A stretch of 39,963 nt of DNA from Nodosilinea sp. LEGE 07088. Its GTDB lineage: Bacteria; Cyanobacteriota; Cyanobacteriia; Phormidesmidales; Phormidesmidaceae. A program made the translations under genes and the position numbers. The DNA lies in assembly GCF_015207395.1 (NCBI RefSeq), contig NZ_JADEWX010000038.1:1-39963 (forward strand). The letters run 5' to 3'. Under the pieces are notes generated by a model. It was given only the letters and a program-made list of their open reading frames with translations, did no database searches and was not told the origin of the DNA. The first letter of the stretch is position 1. The number at the start of each line of letters is the position of its first letter. Below, one piece after another: positions 25,096 through 34,443 of this stretch.

Positions 25096-26169
25096 ATGGT
25101 TGCGCTTCCCTCAGACTTGCCCCCTAGCGTCAAGACTGATCTGATTACTGTGCTAGAGCAACTGCCTGATCTCGAACACGGCAGGCTAATCCGCCAGGTA
25201 CTAGAGACGATCTTGCGCATGATGGGGCGAGAGGCAGACCGCCTAGACTGGAAGATTCTAAACTACGCCCTGCTCGATATGGAGCAGGGGTTTCAGATCT
25301 TTCATCCCTATCGCCACATTCGCAAAATTACGATCTTTGGCTCGGCTCGCACCGTGGCCACGAGTCCTGACTATCAGCTGGCTCAACAATTTGCCAAACA
25401 GGTGACTGAGTTGGGCTTTATGGTCATGACCGGGGCCGGGGGCGGCATCATGGAAGCGGGTAATGCTGGCGCTGGCCCCGAACATTCCTTTGGGTTAAAT
25501 ATCCAGCTGCCCTTTGAACAGGGGGCCAACTCTATTATGGAGGGCAACCCCAAGCTGATTAACTTCAAGTATTTCTTTACCCGCAAGCTCTTCTTTCTGC
25601 GCGAAAGTGATGCCCTGGTGCTATTTCCTGGGGGTTTTGGCACCCAGGATGAAGCGTTTGAATCACTCACGCTGATTCAAACCGGCAAGGCCGACCCCAT
25701 GCCGATTGTAATGGTCGATCACCCCGGTGGCGACTACTGGCAGGGCTGGGACAGCTACCTGCAAACTCATCTATTGAGCCGTGGGCTGATTAGCCCCGAC
25801 GACCCCAATCTGTACACAATTACCGACAATGTGGATGACGCCTGCCATGCCATTAGTAGCTTTTACCGGGTATATCACTCCTGTCGCTACGTTGGCGGTC
25901 GTCTTATCGTTCGGCTGAAATGCGACCTATCCGATGCCGATGTAGACCTGCTAAATAGCGAATTCGCGAGTATCTTAGCCGAGGGCAAAATCGAAAAGTC
26001 TGCCGCCCTGCCCGAAGAAAACACCGATAAAAACGATGAAACCGTAGCTCTGCCCCGATTGGTTTTGCACTTTAACCATCGAGACTTTGGCAAACTGCAC
26101 AAGTTTATTTGGCGCCTCAACGACCTGGGAGACCACCGTCCTGAGGCAGAGCATCCCGAGCAGAAGTAA
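25096..26169 (+). CDS. LOG family (Rossmann-fold nucleotide hydrolase-like) protein
   Basis: A 357-aa protein with the LOG/'lysine decarboxylase-like' core: FGSARTVATSPDY (about residues 81-93), MTGAGGGIMEAGNAGA (about 111-126) and the active-site motif PGGFGTQDE (178-186). Canonical LOG proteins (about 180-220 aa) release free cytokinin bases from nucleotide monophosphates; this one is longer, with an N-terminal helical region of about 75 residues and a C-terminal region of about 110 residues, a larger form common in cyanobacteria and of unproven activity. The C-terminal part is acidic around EENTDKNDE. Start chosen at the ATG 25096; no strong SD. Glutaminase follows in the same direction after 62 bp. 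Confidence 0.85.
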   Translation: MVALPSDLPPSVKTDLITVLEQLPDLEHGRLIRQVLETILRMMGREADRLDWKILNYALLDMEQGFQIFHPYRHIRKITIFGSARTVATSPDYQLAQQFAKQVTELGFMVMTGAGGGIMEAGNAGAGPEHSFGLNIQLPFEQGANSIMEGNPKLINFKYFFTRKLFFLRESDALVLFPGGFGTQDEAFESLTLIQTGKADPMPIVMVDHPGGDYWQGWDSYLQTHLLSRGLISPDDPNLYTITDNVDDACHAISSFYRVYHSCRYVGGRLIVRLKCDLSDADVDLLNSEFASILAEGKIEKSAALPEENTDKNDETVALPRLVLHFNHRDFGKLHKFIWRLNDLGDHRPEAEHPEQK

Positions 26170-26231
26170 AGGAACCCACTAGAGCTATTCCGCCCGACCG
26201 CTGACCTTTTCGCCATACCCTTCCTAGATAA

Positions 26232-27197
26232 ATGCCGCCAATGGCCCAGGTTCAAGAGTTTTTAGAACAGCTTTATCAGGAGTTTAAGGGAAATTCTGAG
26301 GGACGCCTGGCCTCCTATATTCCTGAGCTGGCGCGGGCCAACGCTGACTGGTTTGGTATCAGCATGGTCACCCTCGATGGGCGCACCTATGAGGTGGGAG
26401 ACGTGGCGCAGAAGTTCACCATTCAGTCGATTTCTAAGGTGTTTGTCTACGGTATGGCCCTAGAGGACTATGGCCGCGAGCAATTGCTCAAGAAGGTCGG
26501 CGTCGAGCCCACGGGCGACCCGTTTAATTCGCTCATTCGCCTGGATGAAGACTCGAAGCGGCCCGAGAACCCGATGGTCAATGCCGGGGCGATCGCCACC
26601 ACCGGCCTGATCGCTGGCCATGACCCTGCTGACCGCCTCAATCGTCTGCTGTCTATGCTTCAACGCTATGTGGGCAGCGAAGTGTTTGTGGATGTTTCCA
26701 CCTTTATGTCGGAAAAGTCTACTGGCCATCGCAACCGGGCCATGGCCCACCTAATGCTCAACTTTGGCATGATCGACCAGCCCATTGAGGAGGCGCTGGA
26801 TCTGTACTTTCAACAGTGCTCGGTGCTGGTCACCTGCCACGATCTGGCGGTCATGGCGGCGACTCTGGCCAACCAGGGGGTTAACCCAGTCACCAGCACT
26901 CGGGCCGTTGGGTCAGAACATGTACGCGATATTCTCAGCGTCATGTATACCTGCGGTATGTATAATTTTGCCGGGGAATGGGCCTTTCGGATGGGTATTC
27001 CAGCCAAGAGCGGCGTTTCGGGGGGAATTCTGGCCGTCGTTCCCAACCGGGCGGGCATTGCGGTCTTTTCGCCCCTGCTCGATAGCCACGGCAACAGCGT
27101 TCGTGGGCTCAAGGTGTTTGAGGCCCTGTCAAAGCAGTATGGCTTTCATCTGTTTGACCTTTCCCTGGGCCGCTGCAACTTCGCCAGTCGCGATTAA
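26232..27197 (+). CDS. glsA: Glutaminase A
   Basis: A 321-aa serine-dependent glutaminase of the beta-lactamase-like fold, which converts glutamine to glutamate and ammonia. Visible catalytic elements are S66-x-x-K69 in [10 protein letters not shown], the Asn-rich [11 protein letters not shown] (about 112-122), and the Tyr-containing [16 protein letters not shown] plus [14 protein letters not shown] (about 260-275). Length is slightly above the usual 300-310; translation may start at either ATG 26232 or 26241 (residue 4), neither with a clear SD. It may be co-transcribed with the LOG gene. It converges on the ABC exporter with 27 bp between the stop codons. Confidence 0.95.
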   Translation: MPPMAQVQEFLEQLYQEFKGNSEGRLASYIPELARANADWFGISMVTLDGRTYEVGDVAQKFTIQSISKVFVYGMALEDYGREQLLKKVGVEPTGDPFNSLIRLDEDSKRPENPMVNAGAIATTGLIAGHDPADRLNRLLSMLQRYVGSEVFVDVSTFMSEKSTGHRNRAMAHLMLNFGMIDQPIEEALDLYFQQCSVLVTCHDLAVMAATLANQGVNPVTSTRAVGSEHVRDILSVMYTCGMYNFAGEWAFRMGIPAKSGVSGGILAVVPNRAGIAVFSPLLDSHGNSVRGLKVFEALSKQYGFHLFDLSLGRCNFASRD

Positions 27198-27224
27198 ACC
27201 TGCCCTCTCCAGAGACAACCCAGG

Positions 27225-28004
27225 TTAACTGAATAACCGTGGATAAATCCGCAGGGCCGCCAGTCGCGCCATTACCACCATCCACCCAAGCAGCCACAGC
27301 AGCAGCAGCGGCCACCAGGGAGGCAAGCCCAAGGGCCAGCGCAGCAGATCCACCAGCGCGGCCAGGGGCAAAAACCCCGCCAACCTGGCCAGCAGCGGCG
27401 GCAGCGTATCTCTGGGAAAGTAGGTGCCGCAGAGGGTGAACATCGGGATGATGACTAGGAAAATTGGCACATTCACCTGGTCTACCTTGTTTACGGCTCC
27501 GGCTATCAGCAGACCAAAAGCGCCAAACAGCAAACTCCCCAGCCCGATCAGCGGCAGCGATAGTACCAGGCTAGACAGGTCGTAGAGATTGGCGACCACC
27601 GCCACCAGGCCGGTGATCACACCTGCGATCGCCCCCTTAGTCGCCGCCCAAAACCAGTCGCCCAAAAACACATCGGTATAGCTCAGCGGGGCGGTTAGTA
27701 GCGCCTGCCAGGTCTTCTGAAAGTTGAGCCGAATGAAGCTGCTATAGGCGCCTTCAAAAAACGACTGAAATAGCACCCCGATCGCAATCATCCCCGGGGC
27801 CAAAAACTGGGGATAGGGCACCATTTGCCCCAGGTATTCCACCTCACCCACCAGGGGGGTGAGACCATAGCCAAAGGCCAGCAGATACACAATCGGTTCC
27901 GAAATCGGCGGCAGACAATTTACTAGCCAGGTGCTGCGATACACCTGAAAGTGCCGCCACCAAACCGAATACACCCCCCACGGGGTCGCGGTGATCAGCT
28001 TCAT
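27225..28004 (-). CDS. ABC-2 family exporter permease (NodJ/DrrB-like)
   Basis: A 259-aa permease with about six membrane helices and the ABC-2 family pattern: YLLAFGYGLTPLV after the first helix, FEGAYSSFIRLNFQKTWQALLTAPLSYTDVFLGDWFWAATKG (about residues 83-124, cytoplasmic coupling region) and FTLCGTYFPRDTLP (about 202-215), the conserved re-entrant region of NodJ-like proteins. Its ATG overlaps the stop of the ATPase gene by 4 bases, so the two subunits are made together. Family members export lipo-oligosaccharides or drugs; the substrate here is unknown. Confidence 0.92.
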   Translation of the reverse strand: MKLITATPWGVYSVWWRHFQVYRSTWLVNCLPPISEPIVYLLAFGYGLTPLVGEVEYLGQMVPYPQFLAPGMIAIGVLFQSFFEGAYSSFIRLNFQKTWQALLTAPLSYTDVFLGDWFWAATKGAIAGVITGLVAVVANLYDLSSLVLSLPLIGLGSLLFGAFGLLIAGAVNKVDQVNVPIFLVIIPMFTLCGTYFPRDTLPPLLARLAGFLPLAALVDLLRWPLGLPPWWPLLLLWLLGWMVVMARLAALRIYPRLFS

Positions 28005-28921
28005 TCCAGCACGCTCCCGGTGAGTCGCAAGAATACGTCTTCTAGGTTAGCCGGTCGCCGCAGCAGGCGAGTGGGGCGGTGGGCTTCGATCCGCTGCCAC
28101 ATGGCTTCGGGGTCGGCATCGGGCAGGGTCACCAAGTGGCCACTGCCAAAGGCGCGATACCAGGCTCCGTGGCGGGCAGCCAGATCGCTGAGCAGGGCGG
28201 CATCTACCCCATCTACCTCGGCCACTTCACGACCGATAACGCGGGCCACCAGGTCAGTGGGAGTGCCTTCGTCAATCACTTTACCGGCCTGGAGGAGAAG
28301 AAGGCGATCGCACAGGCGCTGGGCCTCATCCATGTAGTGCGTGGTCAACAAAATGCCGCAGCCGCTAGCCTTCAGATGCTGCACCAGTCGCCAAAATTCC
28401 TGGCGGGCGTCGGGGTCGAGCCCCGTAGTAGGTTCATCTAAAAAGACGATTCTGGGATTGTTTAGCAGGGCGCGAGCCAGCACCAGTCGCCGCTTCATCC
28501 CTCCTGAGAGGTCATCTACCTGGGCATTGGCCCGATGGTCTAAATTGACTAGAGCCAGCAGCTCCCCCGCCCGCCGCCGCGCCGCTGCCCCGGTAATGCG
28601 GTAGTGGTGGGCAAAGTGGGTGAGATTTTTAAATACCGTAAAGTCTGGATCTAAATTGTCTTCTTGGGTAACAATGCCCATCTGGGCGCGGGCCAACTGT
28701 CCCTGCCCCGGCAGTTGCCAGGGGCCGCATTGTACAAAGCCTTTGGTGGGAATGACTGTGCCAAACAGCATGCCTACAGTAGTGGTTTTACCGGCCCCAT
28801 TAGGCCCCAGCAGGCCAACAATTTCGCCTGGGGCCAAGGTAAAGCTGATGCCCTGCACCACCGCTTCATTGGCGTAGGTTTTCCAGAGATCGTAGGCGGT
28901 CAAACTGAGTCCATCAGACAC
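28001..28921 (-). CDS. ABC transporter ATP-binding protein (NodI/DrrA-like)
   Basis: A 306-aa ATPase with Walker A GPNGAGKTTT (about residues 39-48), Q-loop TQEDNLDPDFTV, signature LSGGMKRRLVLARAL (about 138-152), Walker B IVFLDEPTTGLD and the switch His in LTTHYMDEAQRL. The C-terminal extension of about 80 residues with LVTLPDADPEAMWQRIEAH and LEDVFLRLTG is typical of NodI/DrrA-type exporters. It is the first gene of a two-gene operon with the overlapping permease. Its promoter lies in the 450-bp gene-free region beyond 28921. Confidence 0.95.
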   Translation of the reverse strand: MSDGLSLTAYDLWKTYANEAVVQGISFTLAPGEIVGLLGPNGAGKTTTVGMLFGTVIPTKGFVQCGPWQLPGQGQLARAQMGIVTQEDNLDPDFTVFKNLTHFAHHYRITGAAARRRAGELLALVNLDHRANAQVDDLSGGMKRRLVLARALLNNPRIVFLDEPTTGLDPDARQEFWRLVQHLKASGCGILLTTHYMDEAQRLCDRLLLLQAGKVIDEGTPTDLVARVIGREVAEVDGVDAALLSDLAARHGAWYRAFGSGHLVTLPDADPEAMWQRIEAHRPTRLLRRPANLEDVFLRLTGSVLE

Positions 28922-29218
28922 GGTTGTCTCCCGATAATATCCCCAAGGTCTATTTGAAGCAGGCGCTCTTAAAGCTTAAATCTTGAAGCATGCATCCTTG
29001 GACTGAGCCCACTCAAATCACCAGAAGAATTGCAGCACATGACTGACCCGGCCTCAGCAGCGATTAACCAGCTCTGTCCAGGCTCCATTGCACGGGCTCT
29101 CTCGCCGCCAACCGCCTTTCCCTCCCCCTCCTTCAGGCACTTTAGCAAAATACTTTCCAAACCATCCTGATTCCCTGGCTCGGCCTAGAACTATGTAGTG
29201 GTAGATGCACCCTGATTA

Positions 29219-29250
29219 TTCCTTGGCCTTCGGGCCAGGGAATTTTTTTT
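29219..29250 (+). terminator. Orphan intrinsic terminator with UUCG loop
   Basis: TTCCTTGGCC (29219-29228), TTCG loop, GGCCAGGGAA (29233-29242), then eight T residues: an almost ideal plus-strand terminator. No plus-strand gene precedes it in the gene-free region 28922-29370, so it may end a small RNA or the leader of the large NTPase gene. A segment upstream, TTCCCTGGCTCGGCC (29171-29185), is nearly a copy of the left arm and could compete for pairing with the right arm. I see nothing else recognisable in the region. Confidence 0.85.
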
Positions 29251-29370
29251 ACCCACATCCTCTTAATCCAAAGGGCCCTACCCCGGGTGAGAGTTCTCAC
29301 ACCCCTGAGGAGTTCTGAAAAATTCAGGTAAACTAAGGCCATCGCTGGGGCATCTGTGGCGGTTTAGCCG

Positions 29371-32300
29371 ATGGACTTCGATGACATTGCAGTACTCATT
29401 AATCAGGTGGCCGTAGAGCGCAAGGGTCGCCCCCTCAAGGATGTGGAGCGCCTGGTGCTCAAGGGCTCGTGGGAAAATAAGACCTACTCGGCCATGGCCA
29501 CCCCCAGCGCTGGCTACACCGAAGACTATCTCAAAAAAGATGTCGGGCCTAAACTCTGGCAGCTGCTGACCGACATTGTAGAGACCGATATCCAAGGCAT
29601 TCGGGTCACCAAACGCAACATTCAAAGCGTATTGCAAACCTGGGTGGCCCAGGGAATAGCGACAGAGACAGTGGCACCCCCCATGGATCTAGAGGTCGCT
29701 GCCCCGGCGCGCTGGCCCAATGGCTCTTCCCCTAGCCCAGATGCGCCAGCGCTAGTGGTGCGAGATTCACCCCGGATTGATCTGACGGCTTGCAGTGGTC
29801 GAGAGGTTGAGCTCGCCACCCTCACCCGGTGGATTGTGGATGACCGCTGCCGGACGGTGGTGCTGTGGGGCTTACCGGGAGTGGGCAAGACCACCCTGGC
29901 CGCCGCGATCGCAGCTCAGTTAGCCCCCGAAGTCGATCGCTGCGGCTACCTGGCTCTACCCACGGCCGCTACCGATGAAGCGGTATTGGGGGCGATCGCC
30001 CATTGGCTCGACCCGGCGATCGCCCAGGCATTGTCGTCACCGTTAACCGCCATCGACTGGGTGCTCGACCAGCTCGACCAGCACCGCTCCCTGCTGATTA
30101 TTGACGGCATGGAGCAGCTCTTTGCCCCCCAGCAGCTATCGGGCAGCTATCGGCCCCATACCACGGCCCTGCAACATCTATTTCACCAGGCGGCAGAGCG
30201 GCACCACCAGAGCTGCCTGATCTGGCTCAGCCGCGAAAAGCCCACCGATTTTTCCCAGGTGCAGGGGCCAAGGGTACAAGACTATCTCCTAGACGACCTG
30301 TCTGTTGTCGCCGCTCGACCGCTACTGCAAGCACCCCCTATTCCCGGGGCAGAAACCGACCCCTGGACTAGTCTGATCGATCGCTATGGCAGTCATCCCC
30401 TTGTGTTGCGCGGGGTCAGAGCGACCCTGCAAGAGGTCTACCAAGGGCAGCCCCAGGCCTTGCTGCAGGCCCCCCTAACCATTCCTGCGATCGTGCATCG
30501 CCCCTTTACCCAGGCTCTAGAGCGGCTGCTACCGGCAGAATGGGCCCTGCTCTACGGCCTGCTTCTAGCCCAGGAGTCGATCTCGATCAACCACCTCAAT
30601 GAGATCATGCAGCCTGCCGTCGAGGGGCGGGTGGTGCAGTCGGTCATTGGTCGAGGGTGGGTTCAGGGGCAACCAACCGAGGCCCATGGCCTGGTGTTGA
30701 GCTTAAAGCCAGTGGTCCAGGCTCTGGTACAAGAGCGGTTACACCAGGTGCTCTGGGCCGAGCTAGAGGCCGAAACCCTAGATTGGCTTCAGCGTCTACC
30801 CCTGGTGACTACAACCGCCCGCGAGGTGGTGCAAGAGCGCCAGCGAACAGCTATGCTATTGCCTCTAGCAGAGGCGCTGCGGCAGCAATACAAGACAGTT
30901 GATTTGTTAGCAGCCAAGGGCGATCGCTTGGTGAAAGCCCTGCAATCTCACCGCGGGCAGCCGGGCTACGGGGCCAGCAACATCATTCATCTATGTCAGC
31001 ACCTAGGGCTAGCTGTTAGCGGCGGCGACTTTTCTCACCTGACCCTGTGGCAGAGTGACCTGCGCCAGGTGAGCCTACAAGGCGCTAACTTTAGCCAGGC
31101 CCAGTTCCATGACACGGCCTTTGCTACCGCCCTGGGTCGCAACCCCGTAGCGGCCTTTAGCCCCGAACCGGCAAGTTCACCGCAGCCAACGAGTCGTTAT
31201 CTGGCCACTGGCGACCATGAGGGCCGCCTCTTGCTGTGGGATCTCAGCCGGGGCAAGCTGATGTGGATGTTTGACGAGGGTAACTCCCAGGGCATTTGCG
31301 CCCTCACCTTTAACCCCCAAGGAGATTTGTTGGCGATCGGGACTGAAACCGGCCAAATTCGGCTGTGGCCAGTGGGTGAGACCTACCAGACCGATGTTTT
31401 AGAGGGTCACCAAACATCGGTACAGGCTTTGACCTTTAGCCCCGACGGTAGCCAGCTGGCCTCGGGCGACGATAGCGGTCAGCTGTATCTGTGGGAAGTG
31501 GCTTCGGGGTTTGGCCAGGGGCCACTGCCAGCTCATCAGGGGCCAATTCACAGTCTGGCCTACAGTGAGCTTGGCGATCGCTTAGTCAGCGGCGGTGAGG
31601 ATCAGCGGGCCTGCCTGTGGAACGTGGTCGAGCGCGTGCTGGTCAAAGAGCTCCAGGTGCGATCGACCGCCAGCCTGCGCATCGCCGGATTTTTGGCCGA
31701 CCCCAATGACCCCGATTGCCCGCCGATACCCGTAGCGGCAGGCTACGACGACAACAGCCTCACCATCTGGAATCTGGAAACCGGCCTACCCTGCTGGATT
31801 TTGCCTACCAATGTTCAGGCTCTCCTGGCCATGGCCCTGAGCCCCAGTGGGCAATACCTGGTGTGCAGTGGCCAAGACTTTTCTGTCGCCGTGTGGGATA
31901 TCCCCAATCGTCGCCACTGCCACACCCTGCCCTATCCAGGAGCACCGGTCTGGACCCTGGTCTTTAGCACCGACAGCCGCTATTTTGTCACCGGCAGCAA
32001 CTACACTATCAAGCTCTGGCATACCCAGTGGGGGCAGTGCTGGCGCAGCTTTCTCAGCCAGGCTCACCCGGTGCGCTGCCTGGCCTTTAGCAGTGGTTCA
32101 GAGGGCGGCACCATTTTGACCGGCCACGACGATACCCATTTGCGTCTGTGGCAGGTGACTGCTGGCAGCCCCTACGCCACTGGCCCCCAGACCCTCGCCG
32201 GGCACGATCGCTCGGTGCGCTCGGTGGCTCTCAGCCCCGACGAGCGCTGGTTGGCTAGCGGCGCCGATGACTCAACTATTCGTCTTTGGTCTAAGACCAC

Positions 32301-33090
32301 GGGCCAGATGCAGTGGGTTTGGGCGATCGATACTCCGGCCACGCTGCTCAGTTTTAGCCCCGATAGTCAATGGTTGGCGAGCGCTGGCCCAAACGACGGC
32401 ATCTGCCTGTGGAATACCACCGCCGGCAACGCCCTAGGGGCTTTGGAAAACAGCCCCGATAGCCCCTCGGCGATCGCGTTTAGTAACGACGGGTGGTGGT
32501 TGGCGGCGGCGGGGCGAGACGGCGCGATCGCCCTTTGGCAGCACGACCAGCCGACCCACGACGGTACACCTGTCTTTACCTCCCAGACCTTTAGCGGTCA
32601 CCAAGGCCAGGTTCACAGCCTGGCCATTAGCCCCGATAGCCTCACCCTAGCCAGCGCCAGTCACGACGGCACCGTACGCTGGTGGCACCTGGCCCCCGAT
32701 ACCTCCCCCGGCGACGCCTTGGGCCAGTGGCAGCATCCCAGCGAACAGTGGTTGCAAGGGGTTACCATCGGCCCAACCGGCGACATTCTCGCCTTTACTA
32801 GCGAAGACAACCGGGTAGAGGTCTGGGTCGTAAACACCAACCAGCGCCGCCACACACTGCAAAACCATGGTCAGGCGATCTGGCAGGTCGCGGTCAGCCC
32901 CAGCCGAACTCACCTCATCACCGCCAGCCAGGACGATGAAATTTGCATTTGGGATCTGGCCTCTGGCCTCTGCCAACAAACCCTGCGGCCCGATCGCCCC
33001 TACGAAGGGGTCAACATTTGCGATGCCGTTGGCCTCTCTGCAACCGAAACCCGCATGCTGAAATCTTTGGGGGCGATCGTCAGCTACTGA
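29371..33090 (+). CDS. vMAP-M0 / NB-ARC / WD40-repeat STAND NTPase
   Basis: A 1239-aa multidomain protein. Residues 1-95 form a vMAP-M0-type helical N-terminal domain (LKGSWENKTYSAMA, YLKKDVGPKLWQLL). After a Pro-rich linker the NB-ARC NTPase starts near residue 140, with Walker A GLPGVGKTT (167-175) and Walker B LLIIDGMEQL (241-250). Winged-helix and helical regions follow to about 545, then a pentapeptide-like stretch (DFSHLTLWQSDLRQVSLQGANFSQAQF, split over about 560-590) and roughly a dozen WD40 blades from about 610 to 1215, which should form one or two propellers. Such STAND proteins are signalling or conflict (immune-type) switches; no effector such as TIR or caspase is fused here. Its partner, if any, is not obvious. 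It ends 1 base before the futA stop on the other strand. Confidence 0.9.
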   Translation: MDFDDIAVLINQVAVERKGRPLKDVERLVLKGSWENKTYSAMATPSAGYTEDYLKKDVGPKLWQLLTDIVETDIQGIRVTKRNIQSVLQTWVAQGIATETVAPPMDLEVAAPARWPNGSSPSPDAPALVVRDSPRIDLTACSGREVELATLTRWIVDDRCRTVVLWGLPGVGKTTLAAAIAAQLAPEVDRCGYLALPTAATDEAVLGAIAHWLDPAIAQALSSPLTAIDWVLDQLDQHRSLLIIDGMEQLFAPQQLSGSYRPHTTALQHLFHQAAERHHQSCLIWLSREKPTDFSQVQGPRVQDYLLDDLSVVAARPLLQAPPIPGAETDPWTSLIDRYGSHPLVLRGVRATLQEVYQGQPQALLQAPLTIPAIVHRPFTQALERLLPAEWALLYGLLLAQESISINHLNEIMQPAVEGRVVQSVIGRGWVQGQPTEAHGLVLSLKPVVQALVQERLHQVLWAELEAETLDWLQRLPLVTTTAREVVQERQRTAMLLPLAEALRQQYKTVDLLAAKGDRLVKALQSHRGQPGYGASNIIHLCQHLGLAVSGGDFSHLTLWQSDLRQVSLQGANFSQAQFHDTAFATALGRNPVAAFSPEPASSPQPTSRYLATGDHEGRLLLWDLSRGKLMWMFDEGNSQGICALTFNPQGDLLAIGTETGQIRLWPVGETYQTDVLEGHQTSVQALTFSPDGSQLASGDDSGQLYLWEVASGFGQGPLPAHQGPIHSLAYSELGDRLVSGGEDQRACLWNVVERVLVKELQVRSTASLRIAGFLADPNDPDCPPIPVAAGYDDNSLTIWNLETGLPCWILPTNVQALLAMALSPSGQYLVCSGQDFSVAVWDIPNRRHCHTLPYPGAPVWTLVFSTDSRYFVTGSNYTIKLWHTQWGQCWRSFLSQAHPVRCLAFSSGSEGGTILTGHDDTHLRLWQVTAGSPYATGPQTLAGHDRSVRSVALSPDERWLASGADDSTIRLWSKTTGQMQWVWAIDTPATLLSFSPDSQWLASAGPNDGICLWNTTAGNALGALENSPDSPSAIAFSNDGWWLAAAGRDGAIALWQHDQPTHDGTPVFTSQTFSGHQGQVHSLAISPDSLTLASASHDGTVRWWHLAPDTSPGDALGQWQHPSEQWLQGVTIGPTGDILAFTSEDNRVEVWVVNTNQRRHTLQNHGQAIWQVAVSPSRTHLITASQDDEICIWDLASGLCQQTLRPDRPYEGVNICDAVGLSATETRMLKSLGAIVSY

Positions 33091-34152
33091 CTATGGCCAA
33101 CCGGCGCGATCGGTGATGCGTAGGGCCTCGGGGTTGTTGCTGCCAAACACCGAAGCGTTGAGCGAGTCTGCTTTGAACTCGCCAAACCCCGCCACCACCG
33201 AGTCGACCGCGACGCCCTCAACAACGGGATACTCGTTATTGCTTTCGGCAAAGATCTGCTGGGCCTCGGGGCTGGCCAGATACTCCAAAAACTGCAGGGC
33301 TGCATCGGCATTAGGGGCGGTCTTGACTACCCCAGCCCCGCTGATGTTGACGTGGGTGCCGCGATCGCCCTGGTTGGGAAAAAACACCCCGATCTGCTCA
33401 GCGATCGCCTGGTCTTCGGCATTGTCAGATTTAGCCAGACGTGCCAAATAGTAGGTATTTGAGATCGCAAGGTCACCCAACCCGGCAGCGGCGGCTTTGA
33501 TCTGGTCGGTGTCGCCCCCCTGGGGGTCGCGGGCAAAGTTAGCCACCAGACCCCGCGCCCACGCTTCGGTTTCTTCAGCCCCGTGGGCGGCAATCATCGA
33601 GCCGACCAGCGACTGGTTGTAGATATTGGTCGAGCTGCGAATCAGAATGCGGCCCTGCCACTTGGGGTCAACCAGGTCTTCGTAGGTCGATAGCTCAGCC
33701 GGGTCAACGGTGTCTTTGTTGTACATAATCACCCGAGCCCGCTTGGTCAGGCCAAACCAGAGCCCATCGGGGTGGCGCAGATTTTCAGGCACGGCCTCAT
33801 TTAGCACCGCCGAGTCAACCGGCTGAAAGAGGTCTTCTTGCTCGGCCCGCCACAGCCGACCGGCATCGACGGTTATGAGAAGGTCGGCGGGGCTGTTTTG
33901 TCCTTCACTCTTGATGCGCTCGATCAGCTGGTCGGCCTCGGCCTCGACCAGGTTGATGCGAATGCCCGTGGCCTCTCGAAACCCGTCATACACCAGATCG
34001 TCGGTGTCATAGTGGCGGGAAGAATAGAGGTTGACCACAGGCCCACGGCCAAAGCCAAACTGGGCAGTGGCGGGGCGCTGACGCAAATAACCTGCCGCTA
34101 CGGCGGTGGCGGCGGCACCCGCCCCTAAAAATGCACGTCGTCCTAACTTCAT
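33091..34152 (-). CDS. futA: Fe(3+) ABC transporter substrate-binding protein FutA
   Basis: A 353-aa ferric-iron binding protein. The N terminus [15 protein letters not shown] carries a twin-Arg motif (R5-R6) and is followed by a hydrophobic core, so it is a Tat substrate, as known for cyanobacterial FutA2. The mature part shows [13 protein letters not shown] (Tyr/His ligands), the segment [15 protein letters not shown] and SNTYYLARL (two adjacent Tyr that ligate Fe), all standard in FutA/FbpA. It delivers ferric iron to the FutBC importer, whose genes are not in this window. A Fur box lies 134 bp upstream, shared with the divergent TonB-like gene. Confidence 0.95.
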   Translation of the reverse strand: MKLGRRAFLGAGAAATAVAAGYLRQRPATAQFGFGRGPVVNLYSSRHYDTDDLVYDGFREATGIRINLVEAEADQLIERIKSEGQNSPADLLITVDAGRLWRAEQEDLFQPVDSAVLNEAVPENLRHPDGLWFGLTKRARVIMYNKDTVDPAELSTYEDLVDPKWQGRILIRSSTNIYNQSLVGSMIAAHGAEETEAWARGLVANFARDPQGGDTDQIKAAAAGLGDLAISNTYYLARLAKSDNAEDQAIAEQIGVFFPNQGDRGTHVNISGAGVVKTAPNADAALQFLEYLASPEAQQIFAESNNEYPVVEGVAVDSVVAGFGEFKADSLNASVFGSNNPEALRITDRAGWP

Positions 34153-34285
34153 CGGCTGTTACCTCAACAACTTAACTCTCTGACGAAAATCCCAGAGGGG
34201 TGAAATATCAGCCTGCATTGTAGCGCCTATTGCGACTGTTTCTTGATAGACATGGGTAGAATATCAATCAAGTAGTGAGTGATAT

Positions 34286-34304
34286 CAATAATGCTTATCA
34301 TTGA
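34286..34304. promoter_or_regulatory. Fur box between futA and the TonB-like gene
   Basis: CAATAATGCTTATCATTGA matches the Fur consensus core ATAATGATAATCATTAT at 13 of 17 positions. It lies in the 291-bp divergent intergenic region, about 135-140 bp from each start codon, in an AT-rich stretch with the direct repeat ATATCAAT (34261 and 34283). Repression of both genes by Fur under iron-replete conditions is the likely role. Confidence 0.75.
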
Positions 34305-34443
34305 CGCACCCATAGATAGATTATCTAACCTTTAGCCCGTCAAGACTTGAGGCAACGCGCCATTAGTCTTAGAATGGCTTATAGAGAATAAGTCTTGTTA
34401 GTTCTGCTGGCCATTGTGCATCTGTACCTAAAACTTTTCGACA

